A stretch of 64,000 nt of DNA, taken from an uncultured Dysosmobacter sp. GTDB lineage: Bacteria > Bacillota > Clostridia > Oscillospirales > Oscillospiraceae. Shown here one piece after another: positions 24,799-32,738 of the stretch. The stretch covers positions 1 to 64,000 of the forward strand of contig CANQPD010000002.1 in assembly GCA_947625655.1 (NCBI GenBank). The letters are read 5' to 3'. A program made the translations under genes and the position numbers. The notes under the pieces were generated by a model that was given only the letters and a program-made list of their open reading frames with translations, had not been told where the DNA came from and did not search any database. Numbering within the stretch: position 1 is the stretch's first letter; each line of letters starts with the position of its first letter.

Positions 24799-25494
24799 AT
24801 GTTTATCTGCTTCGTGATATGCCTCGCATTGGCCGCTGTTTTCGCCTGTGCGGCCCTGTGGTACACGTTACCGCCAAAGGGGACCAAGGACCCACCCACC
24901 AAGGAGCGGCCGCCTGCGGCCGCCCAGAGCCCCGCAGAGCCCCGCGGGCAGGCGTTCGCCCAGGAGCGGGTCACACGGGCGCAGGCCGCCAGCCACACAG
25001 ACGCGGACCTCCGCCGAGTAAGCGAGGCCGCGGCCAAAAAGCACCTCGCCAAATACCAGACGGACATGGCAGCCACCACCCTCCTGAAGAAGTGGGACCG
25101 CTATGCCAAGCACGCCAACAAGGCCCGCACCCGGAAGAAGTACGCCGGCATGATTCGCCGCTACATAAAGGCCAACCGCTGCCCGGCGACCCAAGAGGCC
25201 CTGCGGATATTCCGGGACTGGGCCGGCGTTTGGAGGAGCGGGGACGGCATAACCGACGGCGAGAAAATCTGGCTCCCCTCCATGTACGAGCTCGGCCAGA
25301 TATCGAGCTACACCCCAAACCGCCGGCCGTTCACCACAGGAGGCTACTGGTGGCTCCGCCAGTCGTACACCGCCGGCATATACGCCCCGCAATACAGAGC
25401 AGCCACCCCGGAGGAGCACCGCCGCCTGGACCCATACCTGGACAGCTCCTTCCTCAGAATCCAGGGGAACGGAGAGGAGGGCACGCCGGAATGA
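24799..25494 (+). CDS. membrane-anchored phage protein, unknown
   Basis: The 231-residue protein has an N-terminal membrane segment (FICFVICLALAAVFACAALW), a Pro/Ala-rich spacer, then helices. The C-terminal IWLPSMYELGQ and GGYWWLRQ echo motifs of DUF6273 lectin-like variable domains, but the rest does not match. ATG abuts the previous TGA. Confidence 0.55.
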   Translation: MFICFVICLALAAVFACAALWYTLPPKGTKDPPTKERPPAAAQSPAEPRGQAFAQERVTRAQAASHTDADLRRVSEAAAKKHLAKYQTDMAATTLLKKWDRYAKHANKARTRKKYAGMIRRYIKANRCPATQEALRIFRDWAGVWRSGDGITDGEKIWLPSMYELGQISSYTPNRRPFTTGGYWWLRQSYTAGIYAPQYRAATPEEHRRLDPYLDSSFLRIQGNGEEGTPE

Positions 25495-25895
25495 GCAGGA
25501 GAAAAAAGGACCCCGGCGACTTCTTCGCCTGGAGCCCCAACGACCCCGTGAAGAACCGGCAGAACGCCGCCAAGCTCAACCGGGAGCTCCGCCGCCGCAC
25601 ATTCGCCGCCAGGCGCTACTTCGAGAAGGAGGAGGAAAAGGCCCGGCGGAACCTGGCCCGCCTCAAAAGCTGCCCCCTCCACGACTTCGACCCCGAAACC
25701 GCCATGAAGGAGGAGGCCGCCCGCAGGAAGGCCAATCAGGAGCAGACCGGCGTCCTCCTGAACGTCCGCCTCCCATACTACTGCCGCTGTAAAAACTGCG
25801 GAGGGAAGGTCCGCGTGGAATTCGCCGCCATCTATATGCAGGCGGTCCACGACGCCCAGAACGCCGCCAGGAAGGAGAACGCCGCCCATGAGTGA
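25491..25895 (+). CDS. basic coiled-coil protein with zinc pair
   Basis: The 134-residue protein is highly basic and helical (NRELRRRTFAARRYFEKEEEK) and ends with CRCKNCGGKV, a possible half zinc site. It overlaps its neighbours on both sides (ATGA and eight bases). Function unknown. Confidence 0.5.
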   Translation: MSRRKKDPGDFFAWSPNDPVKNRQNAAKLNRELRRRTFAARRYFEKEEEKARRNLARLKSCPLHDFDPETAMKEEAARRKANQEQTGVLLNVRLPYYCRCKNCGGKVRVEFAAIYMQAVHDAQNAARKENAAHE

Positions 25896-26397
25896 CTATA
25901 ACCCCCAGCCCGCCAGAGACCCCATCCGGGACTTTGAAATCCGGGACGACTTCAAGGAGAGGACCACATCCCGACCCGGCCCCAGCCGCTACCCGCGCCT
26001 CACCACCGCCAGGGACCGAGCGGAGAAGCGCAGGGCCGACCGGAAATTCACCATGAAGCCCGGCCCCGGCTATTACCTCCAGGGCATAGACCCCGACGAT
26101 CTGGCCCGGCTCCTGGCCGACTTCAACGAGAAGGCGCGGGAGGCCATGGCCCAGCTTGTGGAGGCCATCGAGGCCCTACATACCCGCGCCGAGATGGAAC
26201 CCGACGAGGAAACCCTTATGACGCTCCTGGAGGCCAAGCGAGAGCGCCAGAAGCACAAGACCCACCCCTGCCCCCATGACCCGCCCAAGCGGCCAGCCAA
26301 GGCCGCCAGGGCGGTGAAGCAGTTTTATCCCCATTCTAAATCCAGACCGCAGGCCCGCTCCCACATCAAACGGCGTGGGGACCGGCGGAGAACCTAA
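25888..26397 (+). CDS. basic helical phage protein
   Basis: The 169-residue protein has an Arg-rich N-terminus (RYPRLTTARDRAEKRRADRKF), an amphipathic helix (LARLLADFNEKAREAMAQLVEAIEAL) and a basic tail. It sits just before the late regulator. No known domain is recognised. Confidence 0.5.
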   Translation: MSDYNPQPARDPIRDFEIRDDFKERTTSRPGPSRYPRLTTARDRAEKRRADRKFTMKPGPGYYLQGIDPDDLARLLADFNEKAREAMAQLVEAIEALHTRAEMEPDEETLMTLLEAKRERQKHKTHPCPHDPPKRPAKAARAVKQFYPHSKSRPQARSHIKRRGDRRRT

Positions 26398-26416
26398 CCA
26401 CCAAGGAGGAGCGCGA

Positions 26417-27010
26417 ATGAAGAGCACAGACACCGCCGGCGCCGCCGGAAACTTCTACACCGCTATCATCGACCGGGCCGTCACCGCCGGCGTGAAGGCG
26501 GGCATGGACTACATCGAGACCCAAAGCCAAAAGGCCAAGAAGGAGCGGAGAGACCGACGGCTCCATAACACCCGCCTCCTCCTGAAGAACTACCGATGGC
26601 TGAAAGTACACGCCGACGGGGCCATATCCACCGGCAAGCAGGCCAGGGCCGCCACCGAGGAGCGCAGGAGCGCCGCCGAGATCCTGGACGACCTGGACGG
26701 CATCCGTTACAACGACGGGCTCTACATCGAGAGCATCAAAAAGAGCCAACAGCGGACAGCCATCATCATCGCCCACATAGACAAAATGCTGGACTACTAC
26801 AAAATCGACTGCGAGAACGGCGGGCGCCCCGACGAGCTCCGCCGCTACCGCATCGTCAGGGCCCTCTACATCGACCCGGAGCGGAAGAACGCCGCCGACG
26901 TGGCCGAGGAGGAGAACATCGAGCGCAGGACCGTCTACAAGGACGTCAACATCGCCATCGGCGTCCTCACTACCCTGATCTTCGGCATCGACGGCATAAA
27001 GACCGACTAA
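26417..27010 (+). CDS. ArpU-like late transcription regulator
   Basis: The 197-residue protein is helical (RLLLKNYRWLKVHADGAI, IAHIDKMLDYYKIDC) and ends with a sigma-region-4-like HTH, RIVRALYIDPERKNAADVAEE then ERRTVYKDVNIAIGVL. This matches the ArpU/sigma-like activators at the end of early operons in Firmicutes phages. AAGGAGGA precedes ATG 26417. Three GGGCACTT repeats right after its stop are the obvious candidate binding sites. Confidence 0.7.
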   Translation: MKSTDTAGAAGNFYTAIIDRAVTAGVKAGMDYIETQSQKAKKERRDRRLHNTRLLLKNYRWLKVHADGAISTGKQARAATEERRSAAEILDDLDGIRYNDGLYIESIKKSQQRTAIIIAHIDKMLDYYKIDCENGGRPDELRRYRIVRALYIDPERKNAADVAEEENIERRTVYKDVNIAIGVLTTLIFGIDGIKTD

Positions 27011-27017
27011 AGCAGCA

Positions 27018-27047
27018 GGGCACTTTTTGGGCACTTACAGGGCACTT
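27018..27047 (+). repeat. three GGGCACTT direct repeats at 11-bp spacing
   Basis: Perfect copies start at 27018, 27029 and 27040, one per helical turn, just upstream of a TAAAAT -10 box. The arrangement suits cooperative activator binding at the start of the late operon. Confidence 0.7.
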
Positions 27048-27062
27048 CCAATGTGCTAAAAT
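27035..27062 (+). promoter_or_regulatory. candidate late promoter
   Basis: TTACAG (27035-27040), 16 bp, TAAAAT (27057-27062). The poor -35 overlaps the second and third GGGCACTT repeats, which suggests an activator-dependent promoter. Confidence 0.5.
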
Positions 27063-27083
27063 ATCTACCGTGGAGGAATGGAC

Positions 27084-28799
27084 ATGGCAAAGAACACCAC
27101 CACCCCGGCCCCGCCGAGGGCCACCACGCCGGACGGCTTCAAAGTCTACTGCACCTACGACGAAATCGTGGACATCGACACCCTGAAGCCCAACCCGGAG
27201 AACCCCAACAAGCACTCGGAGGCGCAGATCGCCCTCCTCGCCAACACCATCACCAAGACCGGCTGGCGGAACAATATCACCGTCAGCCGCAGGAGCGGCC
27301 TCATGGTAAAGGGCCACGCCCGCCGGGAGGCGGCCATCAAGGCCGGCACCAAGTACGCCCCCGTGGAGTTCCAGGACTACGAGAACGAGAGCACCGAGCT
27401 TGCGGACCTCGTAGCAGACAACCGCATCGCCGAGCTGGCCGTTCTCGACGAGGAGCAGATCACCGAGCTACTGGCCCGCCTGGAGGCCAACACCGAGGGC
27501 ATCGACCCGGAGATCACAGGCTACACCGCGGAGCAGATACGCGAAATGGTGGAGAAGGCCAAGGCCAAGCAGGAGAACGCAGCGGAGAAGGAGGCGGCCC
27601 GTATCACTCTCCAGCAGCGCTTTCTCATTTCCCCCTTCACCATCATGGACGCCCGGAGCGGCTTCTGGGCGGAGCGCAAGAAGGCATGGAAGGCCCTGGG
27701 CATCCGCTCCGAGATAGGCCGCGGGGCAGACGACGACAAGACCGAGCGCGGCCTCACCTTCGCCAAGAGCAGCCAACCGCCGGCGGCCTACAACGCCAAG
27801 AACGCCTACGAGAAGAAGGTCGGCCAGAAAATATCCTGGGACGAATTCACCGAGCTATTCCCGGAGGCCATGCAACAGGGCGGCACCTCCATCTTTGACC
27901 CCGTTCTCTGTGAGGTGGCCTACCGCTGGTTCTGCCCCCAGGGCGGCAGCGTCCTGGACCCCTTCGCCGGCGGAAGCGTCCGCGGCATCGTAGCCGCCCT
28001 CACCGGCCGCCACTACACCGGCGTGGACCTGAGCGCCCGCCAGATAGAGGCCAACGCGGAGAACTGGGAGGAGATCACCCACGAAAGCGTCCTCGGCGCC
28101 GGCGGAGGCTACGACGTACCCGCGCCCCGCTGGATAAACGGCGACAGCACCCACATCCAGGAGCTGGCCCCCGGCCAGTACGATCTCCTGTTCACCTGCC
28201 CACCCTACGCAGACCTGGAGGTCTACTCCGACCGGCCGGAGGACCTATCCAACAAGGACTATCCCGAGTTCCTGGCCCTCTACCGGGACATCATAGCCAA
28301 GGCCGCCGCGATGCTAAAGCCCGACAGCTTCGCCTGCATCGTCGTGGGCGACATACGGGACCCCAAGGGCTTCTACCGTAACTTCATCAGCGACACCATC
28401 GCCGCCTTCCAGGACGCCGGCCTCCGCCTCTACAACGAGGCCATCCTGATTATGGCCTTCGGCAGCCTACCCATCCGGGCGGGCAAGCAGTTCACCAACA
28501 GCCGGAAGCTGGGGAAGACCCACCAGAACATCCTCGTTTTCTGCAACGGCGACCCCGCCCAGAGCGCCGCCTTCAACCAGGACGCCCCGGAGGAGCTGGA
28601 GCAGGACAACCAGGCGTTCCTTCAGGCCGGCGCAGGCAAGCTCGGCCAGGAGCACCAGAAGGTCCTCGTTTTCGCCAAGGGGAACCCGGAGGCCGCAGCC
28701 GACGCCATCGGCACCCCGGAATCCGCCGAGGACCTGGAGGACATGGACAACGGCCGGCTCCTACGGGAGCTCCTGGGCGACGACTACCCGGAGGAATAA
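27084..28799 (+). CDS. ParB-like/DNA methyltransferase fusion
   Basis: The 571-residue protein has an N-terminal ParB-nuclease-like domain (PNPENPNKHSEAQIALLANT, GLMVKGHARREAAIKAG). The C-terminal DNA methyltransferase carries a SAM-binding motif DPFAGGSVRG (about 291) and a catalytic TCPPY (about 371) typical of N6-adenine or N4-cytosine enzymes. ATG 27084 is eight bases after GGAGG; an ATG at 27078 is too close. Phages use such enzymes to protect DNA from restriction or to regulate packaging. The site is unknown. Confidence 0.85.
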   Translation: MAKNTTTPAPPRATTPDGFKVYCTYDEIVDIDTLKPNPENPNKHSEAQIALLANTITKTGWRNNITVSRRSGLMVKGHARREAAIKAGTKYAPVEFQDYENESTELADLVADNRIAELAVLDEEQITELLARLEANTEGIDPEITGYTAEQIREMVEKAKAKQENAAEKEAARITLQQRFLISPFTIMDARSGFWAERKKAWKALGIRSEIGRGADDDKTERGLTFAKSSQPPAAYNAKNAYEKKVGQKISWDEFTELFPEAMQQGGTSIFDPVLCEVAYRWFCPQGGSVLDPFAGGSVRGIVAALTGRHYTGVDLSARQIEANAENWEEITHESVLGAGGGYDVPAPRWINGDSTHIQELAPGQYDLLFTCPPYADLEVYSDRPEDLSNKDYPEFLALYRDIIAKAAAMLKPDSFACIVVGDIRDPKGFYRNFISDTIAAFQDAGLRLYNEAILIMAFGSLPIRAGKQFTNSRKLGKTHQNILVFCNGDPAQSAAFNQDAPEELEQDNQAFLQAGAGKLGQEHQKVLVFAKGNPEAAADAIGTPESAEDLEDMDNGRLLRELLGDDYPEE

Positions 28800-28813
28800 A
28801 CAGACCACCACCA

Positions 28814-28845
28814 CGCGGGGGAGAAATCCCCCGCGTATATTTTCG
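28814..28845 (+). terminator. hairpin before terminase small subunit
   Basis: CGCGGGGGA (28814-28822), GAAA loop, TCCCCCGCG (28827-28835), then TATATTTTCG. It may partly terminate or process the methyltransferase transcript. Confidence 0.55.
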
Positions 28846-28865
28846 CGCGAAAGGAGGAGAGCAGC

Positions 28866-29486
28866 ATGGCAAAGAAGGACCGCCCCCAGGAGAACACCGG
28901 CGAGGCCTGGGAACGTATGGCCGGAGAGAGCGTCCAGCAGTACGAGAAGTTCTGTGCCTACCGGGATATGCGATACACCCAACCCCCGGCGGACAAGCGG
29001 AAGGACGACGACATCCCCCGCCTCGACATCACCAGGGAGCGCAGCATCCGCGGCCTTGCCCGGAAGCTGAAAATGAGCCGGAAGGCCCTGGAGCCTTTGA
29101 GCGCCCGCTTCCATTGGGTGGAGCGCTGCGAAGCCTACGACCTGTATATCCTCCAGCGCATACGGACGAAGGCCGAGGCCGAGGTCCTGAAGATGCACGA
29201 AACCCACGCCGCCATCGCCGCGCAGATGTTGAAAAAGGCCCTCGGGCGCCTTTTGACCCTACCCGACGGGGAGATCAGCGCAGCGGACCTTGTCCGCATG
29301 GTAGACATCGGCGTCAAGGTTGAAAATCTGAGCCGAGGGGAGAGCACCGAGAGGCGGGAGATCGGCGGTGAGGTAACGACCCACACCAAGGAGACCCTGG
29401 ACCTTTCCAGCCTATCCGACGACGACCTCCGGCGCCTCGCCCAGCTCGGCGGAACGGGCGGTGACGGCGATGGAAAGGACGTATAG
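28866..29486 (+). CDS. terminase small subunit
   Basis: The 206-residue protein has an HTH-like segment (SIRGLARKLKMSRKALEPLS), then a helical oligomerisation region (AIAAQMLKKALGRLL) and an acidic tail. TerS recognises phage DNA and recruits the large subunit encoded directly downstream with overlap. The start follows AAAGGAGGAG. Confidence 0.78.
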   Translation: MAKKDRPQENTGEAWERMAGESVQQYEKFCAYRDMRYTQPPADKRKDDDIPRLDITRERSIRGLARKLKMSRKALEPLSARFHWVERCEAYDLYILQRIRTKAEAEVLKMHETHAAIAAQMLKKALGRLLTLPDGEISAADLVRMVDIGVKVENLSRGESTERREIGGEVTTHTKETLDLSSLSDDDLRRLAQLGGTGGDGDGKDV

Positions 29487-30945
29487 CCGCAGGGACCTGA
29501 ACCGCATCGCCCAGGAGGCCCGCCGGGAGCTGGCCCGCAGGAGCATGGCCGAGTTCACGTTATACACCGACGCCAACTACAAGATGAACTGGCACCACCG
29601 GCTTATATGCGACTACCTCGACCGCTGGGCCCGTAAGGAGATACGCCGCCTGATGATCTTCACGGCGCCCCGCCACGGCAAGAGCGAACTCGTCAGCCGC
29701 AAGCTGCCCGCCTACATCTTCGGCATAAACCCCGAGACCTCCATCATCGCCACCAGCTACGCCGCGGACCTTGCCAGCCGCATGAACCGGGACGTCCAGC
29801 GGATAATGGACAGCCCGCGATATGCAGAGCTATTCCCCGGCAGCCGCCTATATGGCAAGAACATCCGCAGCGTCGCCAACGGGAGCTATCTCCGCAACTC
29901 CGACATCTTCGAGATCGTAGGCCACCGCGGAAGCTACCGCAGCGCCGGCGTCGGCGGAGGCATCACCGGCATGGGCGGCGAGTACATCATCATCGACGAC
30001 CCCACCAAGAACCGGGAGGAGGCCAACAGCGGCACCATGCGCGACAAGCTGTGGGACTGGTACACCTCCACCCTCTACACCCGCCTGGAGCGGGACGGCT
30101 GCATCCTCGTCACCCTGACCCGCTGGCACGAAGACGACCTCGCCGGCCGCCTCCTGGACCGCATGAAACACGGCGGAGAACAGTGGACCATCATCAACCT
30201 GCCGGCCGAATGCGAGGAGCCTGTGGCCCCCTACGACATCCGCAAGCCCGGCCAGGCCCTCTGGCCCTGGAAGTACGACGAGAAGGCCCTGGCCGACATC
30301 AAGGCCACCATCGGCACCTACGACTGGAGCGCCCTCTATCAGCAGCGCCCCCAGCCGGCCCAGGGCGTCATATTCAAGCGGGAGTGGTTCAACGAGGAGA
30401 ACACCTACACCACGCCGCCCCACATGAACATGATAATCCAGTCCTGGGACCTGCCCTTCGTAAAGAGCGAGGACAGCGCCAAATGCGCCTGCATCGTCAT
30501 GGGCCGCGCAGGAGCCAAGATATACATTCTCGACGTTTTCAACGAAAAGCTGGACTTCGCCGAGAACGTCGCAGCCTTCCGCCGCATTTCCGCCAAGCAC
30601 CCCAAGGCCAGGGCGAAGGTGGTGGAGAACAAGGCCAACGGCCCCGCCATCGTAAGCCTGCTCCAGAAGGAAATCCCCGGCATCATCCCCTACGAGCCCA
30701 AGGGCGGGAAGGAGGAGCGGGCCATCGCCGCCACCCCCTACTTTGAGGCCGGGAACGTAATGCTTCCCCGTAACGCCCCCTGGGTGCAGGAGTTCGTGGA
30801 GCAGCTCGTCGGCTTCCCCAGCGGCAAGTTCAAGGACATGGTGGACGCCACCGTCCAGGGCATCGACTACCTCATGGAGAAGCCCACCGTCACCGGCCCG
30901 CCCAGGGAAACCGAGCTCACCAAGGAGAGCTACTGGCGGAGATAA
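29470..30945 (+). CDS. terminase large subunit
   Basis: The 491-residue packaging motor has a Walker A-like TAPRHGKSE (about 65-73), Walker B EYIIIDDP (about 171), and an RNase H-like nuclease with acidic residues in IQSWDLPF, VVENKANGP and KDMVDATV. It belongs to the Terminase_6 type. ATG 29470 lies within the TerS gene end; a GTG at 29461 is an alternative. Confidence 0.93.
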   Translation: MERTYSRRDLNRIAQEARRELARRSMAEFTLYTDANYKMNWHHRLICDYLDRWARKEIRRLMIFTAPRHGKSELVSRKLPAYIFGINPETSIIATSYAADLASRMNRDVQRIMDSPRYAELFPGSRLYGKNIRSVANGSYLRNSDIFEIVGHRGSYRSAGVGGGITGMGGEYIIIDDPTKNREEANSGTMRDKLWDWYTSTLYTRLERDGCILVTLTRWHEDDLAGRLLDRMKHGGEQWTIINLPAECEEPVAPYDIRKPGQALWPWKYDEKALADIKATIGTYDWSALYQQRPQPAQGVIFKREWFNEENTYTTPPHMNMIIQSWDLPFVKSEDSAKCACIVMGRAGAKIYILDVFNEKLDFAENVAAFRRISAKHPKARAKVVENKANGPAIVSLLQKEIPGIIPYEPKGGKEERAIAATPYFEAGNVMLPRNAPWVQEFVEQLVGFPSGKFKDMVDATVQGIDYLMEKPTVTGPPRETELTKESYWRR

Positions 30946-30954
30946 AGCCAAGGA

Positions 30955-31053
30955 GCACCGGGAGAGCACCAGACAAGCACCATGCAAGCCCGGTGCAAGT
31001 ACGGTGCTTTTATAGGGCCAGCACCAGAGAGGCACCATAAAAGCACCGGGATA
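30955..31053. repeat. intergenic 11-bp GCACC iteron array (origin-like)
   Basis: GCACC starts at 30955, 30966, 30977, 31021, 31032 and 31043, all in one 11-bp register. Between them two inverted copies, GGTGC, start at 30992 and 31003, also 11 bp apart. Direct repeat examples are GCACCGGGAGA and GCACCAGACAA. The core matches the array inside the replisome organizer gene. This, with the following AT/pyrimidine tract and cruciform, suggests a replication origin; a packaging site is the alternative given the adjacent terminase. Confidence 0.65.
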
Positions 31054-31054
31054 G

Positions 31055-31118
31055 TTTTTCCCTTTCACCCTCTTACCGTTAACCTTTTACCCTCTACCCT
31101 TTACCCTTTACTGGAACC
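31055..31118 (+). repeat. pyrimidine-rich TTTACCC repeats (possible unwinding element)
   Basis: The plus strand is nearly pure pyrimidine with A: repeated TTACC/TTTACCCT units (CTTACCG, TTTTACCCTC, TACCCTTTACCC). It is far lower in GC than its surroundings and abuts the iterons, as unwinding elements do in iteron origins. Confidence 0.45.
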
Positions 31119-31125
31119 CTACACA

Positions 31126-31169
31126 CCCACTACGCGGGAGCCGCCCGCAGGCGGGCGGAGCGTGTGGGG
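31126..31169. repeat. large cruciform next to iteron region
   Basis: Core CCGCCCGC-AG-GCGGGCGG (31141-31158) is enclosed by outer arms CCCAC..CGC and GCG..GTGGG. No U-run follows, so it is probably not a simple terminator. Confidence 0.5.
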
Positions 31170-31177
31170 ATTTCCCC

Positions 31178-31206
31178 TTGCATTTGGGAGGCCCTGCCCT
31201 TAAAAT
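31178..31206 (+). promoter_or_regulatory. promoter of the moron-like membrane gene
   Basis: TTGCAT (31178-31183), 17 bp, TAAAAT (31201-31206), about 40 bp before ATG 31247. It lies within the late region but looks sigma-A dependent. Confidence 0.6.
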
Positions 31207-31246
31207 GGGAATCGCTGTACCCAATACGAGAAAGGAGCGAAAAGGT

Positions 31247-31951
31247 ATGAACCGCATAGCCACCATTTACAGCATCACCACCACCGCAGGCGTCGCCATA
31301 GCCCTCGTTTCCGCCGTTGTCTGGATCATAGCCGCCATCAGACACCGGCCGACAGGAGCCAAGGTCGGCGTCCTGGTCGGCCTCATCATCGCCGCCGTTT
31401 CCCTGTTCCTGTTTGTCAGGAGCTACGACCCCTCCCTCCGCCCGTCGGCGGAGCAGGACGACCCGGAGCCGCCCAGCGCTTCACAGCAGCAGGAGGCCCC
31501 GTCGCCCACTGTGGCACCCCAGGACGAGCCCGAGGACAGCGACAAGGGCAAGGACACCACCGAGCACACCCCGCCCCCCGTGGAGCCGTCACAGGCCACA
31601 GAGAACCCGCTGCTCACCGTAGAGGTCCAGACCCGCCCCGTGATGAACGGCACGCAGACCGAGCGCATCGGGACCTGGGCCTTCATCCAGACCACCAAGG
31701 AGACCACCAAGGCGGCCACCCCAGAGCAGTTCCAGCGCTACATGACCGGCCTGGACGCGGAGGACTATAACTGGTTCAACGTCTTCTTCGAGGACGGCAC
31801 CGGCCTATACATCGCCAGCGGGACCGCCGGGACCTGGGTGGAGTACGGGGCCATCGACCAAGAGGAGGGCGGAGCAGTAACCGCCCCCGACGGCGGCTCC
31901 GTCCGCTACTTCCTGTTCGACCCGGACGCCGGCGCCTACACCGAGCAATAA
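31247..31951 (+). CDS. membrane protein, probable moron
   Basis: The 234-residue protein has two membrane segments (about 9-29 and 40-58), a long Pro/Glu/Thr-rich spacer (60-120), then a compact domain (GTWAFIQTTKETTKAATPEQ, NWFNVFFEDGTGLYIASG). Not a known virion part. It has its own promoter and a following hairpin, and interrupts the terminase-portal order that is normally contiguous. These are the marks of a moron, possibly expressed in lysogeny to alter the host envelope or block superinfection. Confidence 0.6.
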   Translation: MNRIATIYSITTTAGVAIALVSAVVWIIAAIRHRPTGAKVGVLVGLIIAAVSLFLFVRSYDPSLRPSAEQDDPEPPSASQQQEAPSPTVAPQDEPEDSDKGKDTTEHTPPPVEPSQATENPLLTVEVQTRPVMNGTQTERIGTWAFIQTTKETTKAATPEQFQRYMTGLDAEDYNWFNVFFEDGTGLYIASGTAGTWVEYGAIDQEEGGAVTAPDGGSVRYFLFDPDAGAYTEQ

Positions 31952-32163
31952 AAAAGCGCCCCCGGAGAGGCGCGAAAAATGCGATATAATATCCCCAGGC
32001 GCCAGAAAGGAGGGACAGGGGCGCAGGGGAAACAGACAAGGAGAGCGGCCGCCCCCCGACCAAGGAAAAGCGACCGCTCAAGATGCCAGGAGGCAGAACC
32101 GCCCGACAAGTAAATAATATCAGCGGGCGGGCCTCCTGTCAATACGGCAAGGAGGAAAACGCC
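31952..32163 (+). promoter_or_regulatory. structured gap after the moron
   Basis: It contains the hairpin GCGCC-CCCGGAGA-GGCGC (31956-31973), a TATAAT at 31985-31990 without a clear -35, and a long imperfect hairpin CAGGAGGC(AGAA)CCGCCCG / CGGGCGGGCCTCCTG (32087-32138) around an AT-rich 18-nt loop. The end shares an ATATCA...TGTCAA pattern with 12074-12105. No gene is supported. Confidence 0.4.
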
Positions 32164-32319
32164 ATGAAAGACACCTACTACATCATCATCGACCCGCAGG
32201 AAACGCCCCGCACCGCCACCATCGAGAAGGGAGGCCGGAAGGCCGTCCTGATCGTCGCCCGGACCCTGGAGGAAGCCGCGGCCCTCTATAAGCAGACCAA
32301 GGAGGGGACCACGGCATGA
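32164..32319 (+). CDS. 51-residue phage protein
   Basis: AAGGAGG lies ten bases before ATG 32164. The product (YYIIIDPQETPRTATIEKGG, IVARTLEEAAALYKQ) looks like a small beta-alpha fold. The frame continues upstream through the hairpin but without a ribosome binding site. It overlaps the next start (ATGA). Confidence 0.55.
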   Translation: MKDTYYIIIDPQETPRTATIEKGGRKAVLIVARTLEEAAALYKQTKEGTTA

Positions 32320-32666
32320 CCGGCCGGCTCCGCATCCTGTGGAAGCGGTTCATCCAGGGCAACCCCGCAGCCGCCCCAGAGTGGCGGGCCAGCCCCGGAG
32401 CTTTCGAGCGCTGGGCGCTTGCCAACGGCTACGCAGACGCCAAGCTCCTCCTCCGCTACCACAAGGAGCGGGGCTACACGCCCGGCAACTGCTACTGGGC
32501 CGAAAAGACCAACCGAGGGCAGGGCCGGAGGAACAAGCACTTCATCACCCTGGACGGGGAAACGCACAGCGCCGCCGAGTGGGCCCGGATAACCGGCATC
32601 CCATACCAGACCATCATGGGCAGGATCGCCGTGGGCCGCACCCCGGAGGAAATTCTGCGAAAATAG
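32316..32666 (+). CDS. HNH/NUMOD-associated DNA-binding protein
   Basis: The 116-residue protein reads FERWALANGYADAKLLLRYH, YTPGNCYWAEKTNRG and a C-terminal AAEWARITGIPYQTIMGRI, the HTH and linker typical of phage HNH homing-type endonucleases, but no complete HNH site is seen. It may be a stripped-down DNA-binding remnant or a terminase-associated factor. Confidence 0.5.
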   Translation: MTGRLRILWKRFIQGNPAAAPEWRASPGAFERWALANGYADAKLLLRYHKERGYTPGNCYWAEKTNRGQGRRNKHFITLDGETHSAAEWARITGIPYQTIMGRIAVGRTPEEILRK

Positions 32667-32676
32667 CGCCAACAGG

Positions 32677-32704
32677 AGCGCCGGGACACCCCGGCGCTTT
32701 TGTT
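32677..32704 (+). terminator. terminator before portal gene
   Basis: AGCGCCGGG (32677-32685), loop ACAC, CCCGGCGCT (32690-32698), followed by TTTGTT. Confidence 0.65.
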
Positions 32705-32738
32705 ATACAAAATCCGCAAGAAAGGAGGAAACCTACGC

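Noticed and set aside
25344-25366. Second DGR variable repeat
   Set aside because: Only 14 bp match VR (YWWLR codons); the adenine-specific pattern and the rest of the repeat are absent.
24651-25895. One large gene of 414 codons
   Set aside because: The first two thirds are an alternative frame over the GNAT-like and membrane genes; a coupled ATG at 25491 marks the real start.
30946-31246. Small genes in the gap between terminase and the moron
   Set aside because: The open frame at 30982-31203 is made of iteron and pyrimidine-repeat sequence with no ribosome binding site.
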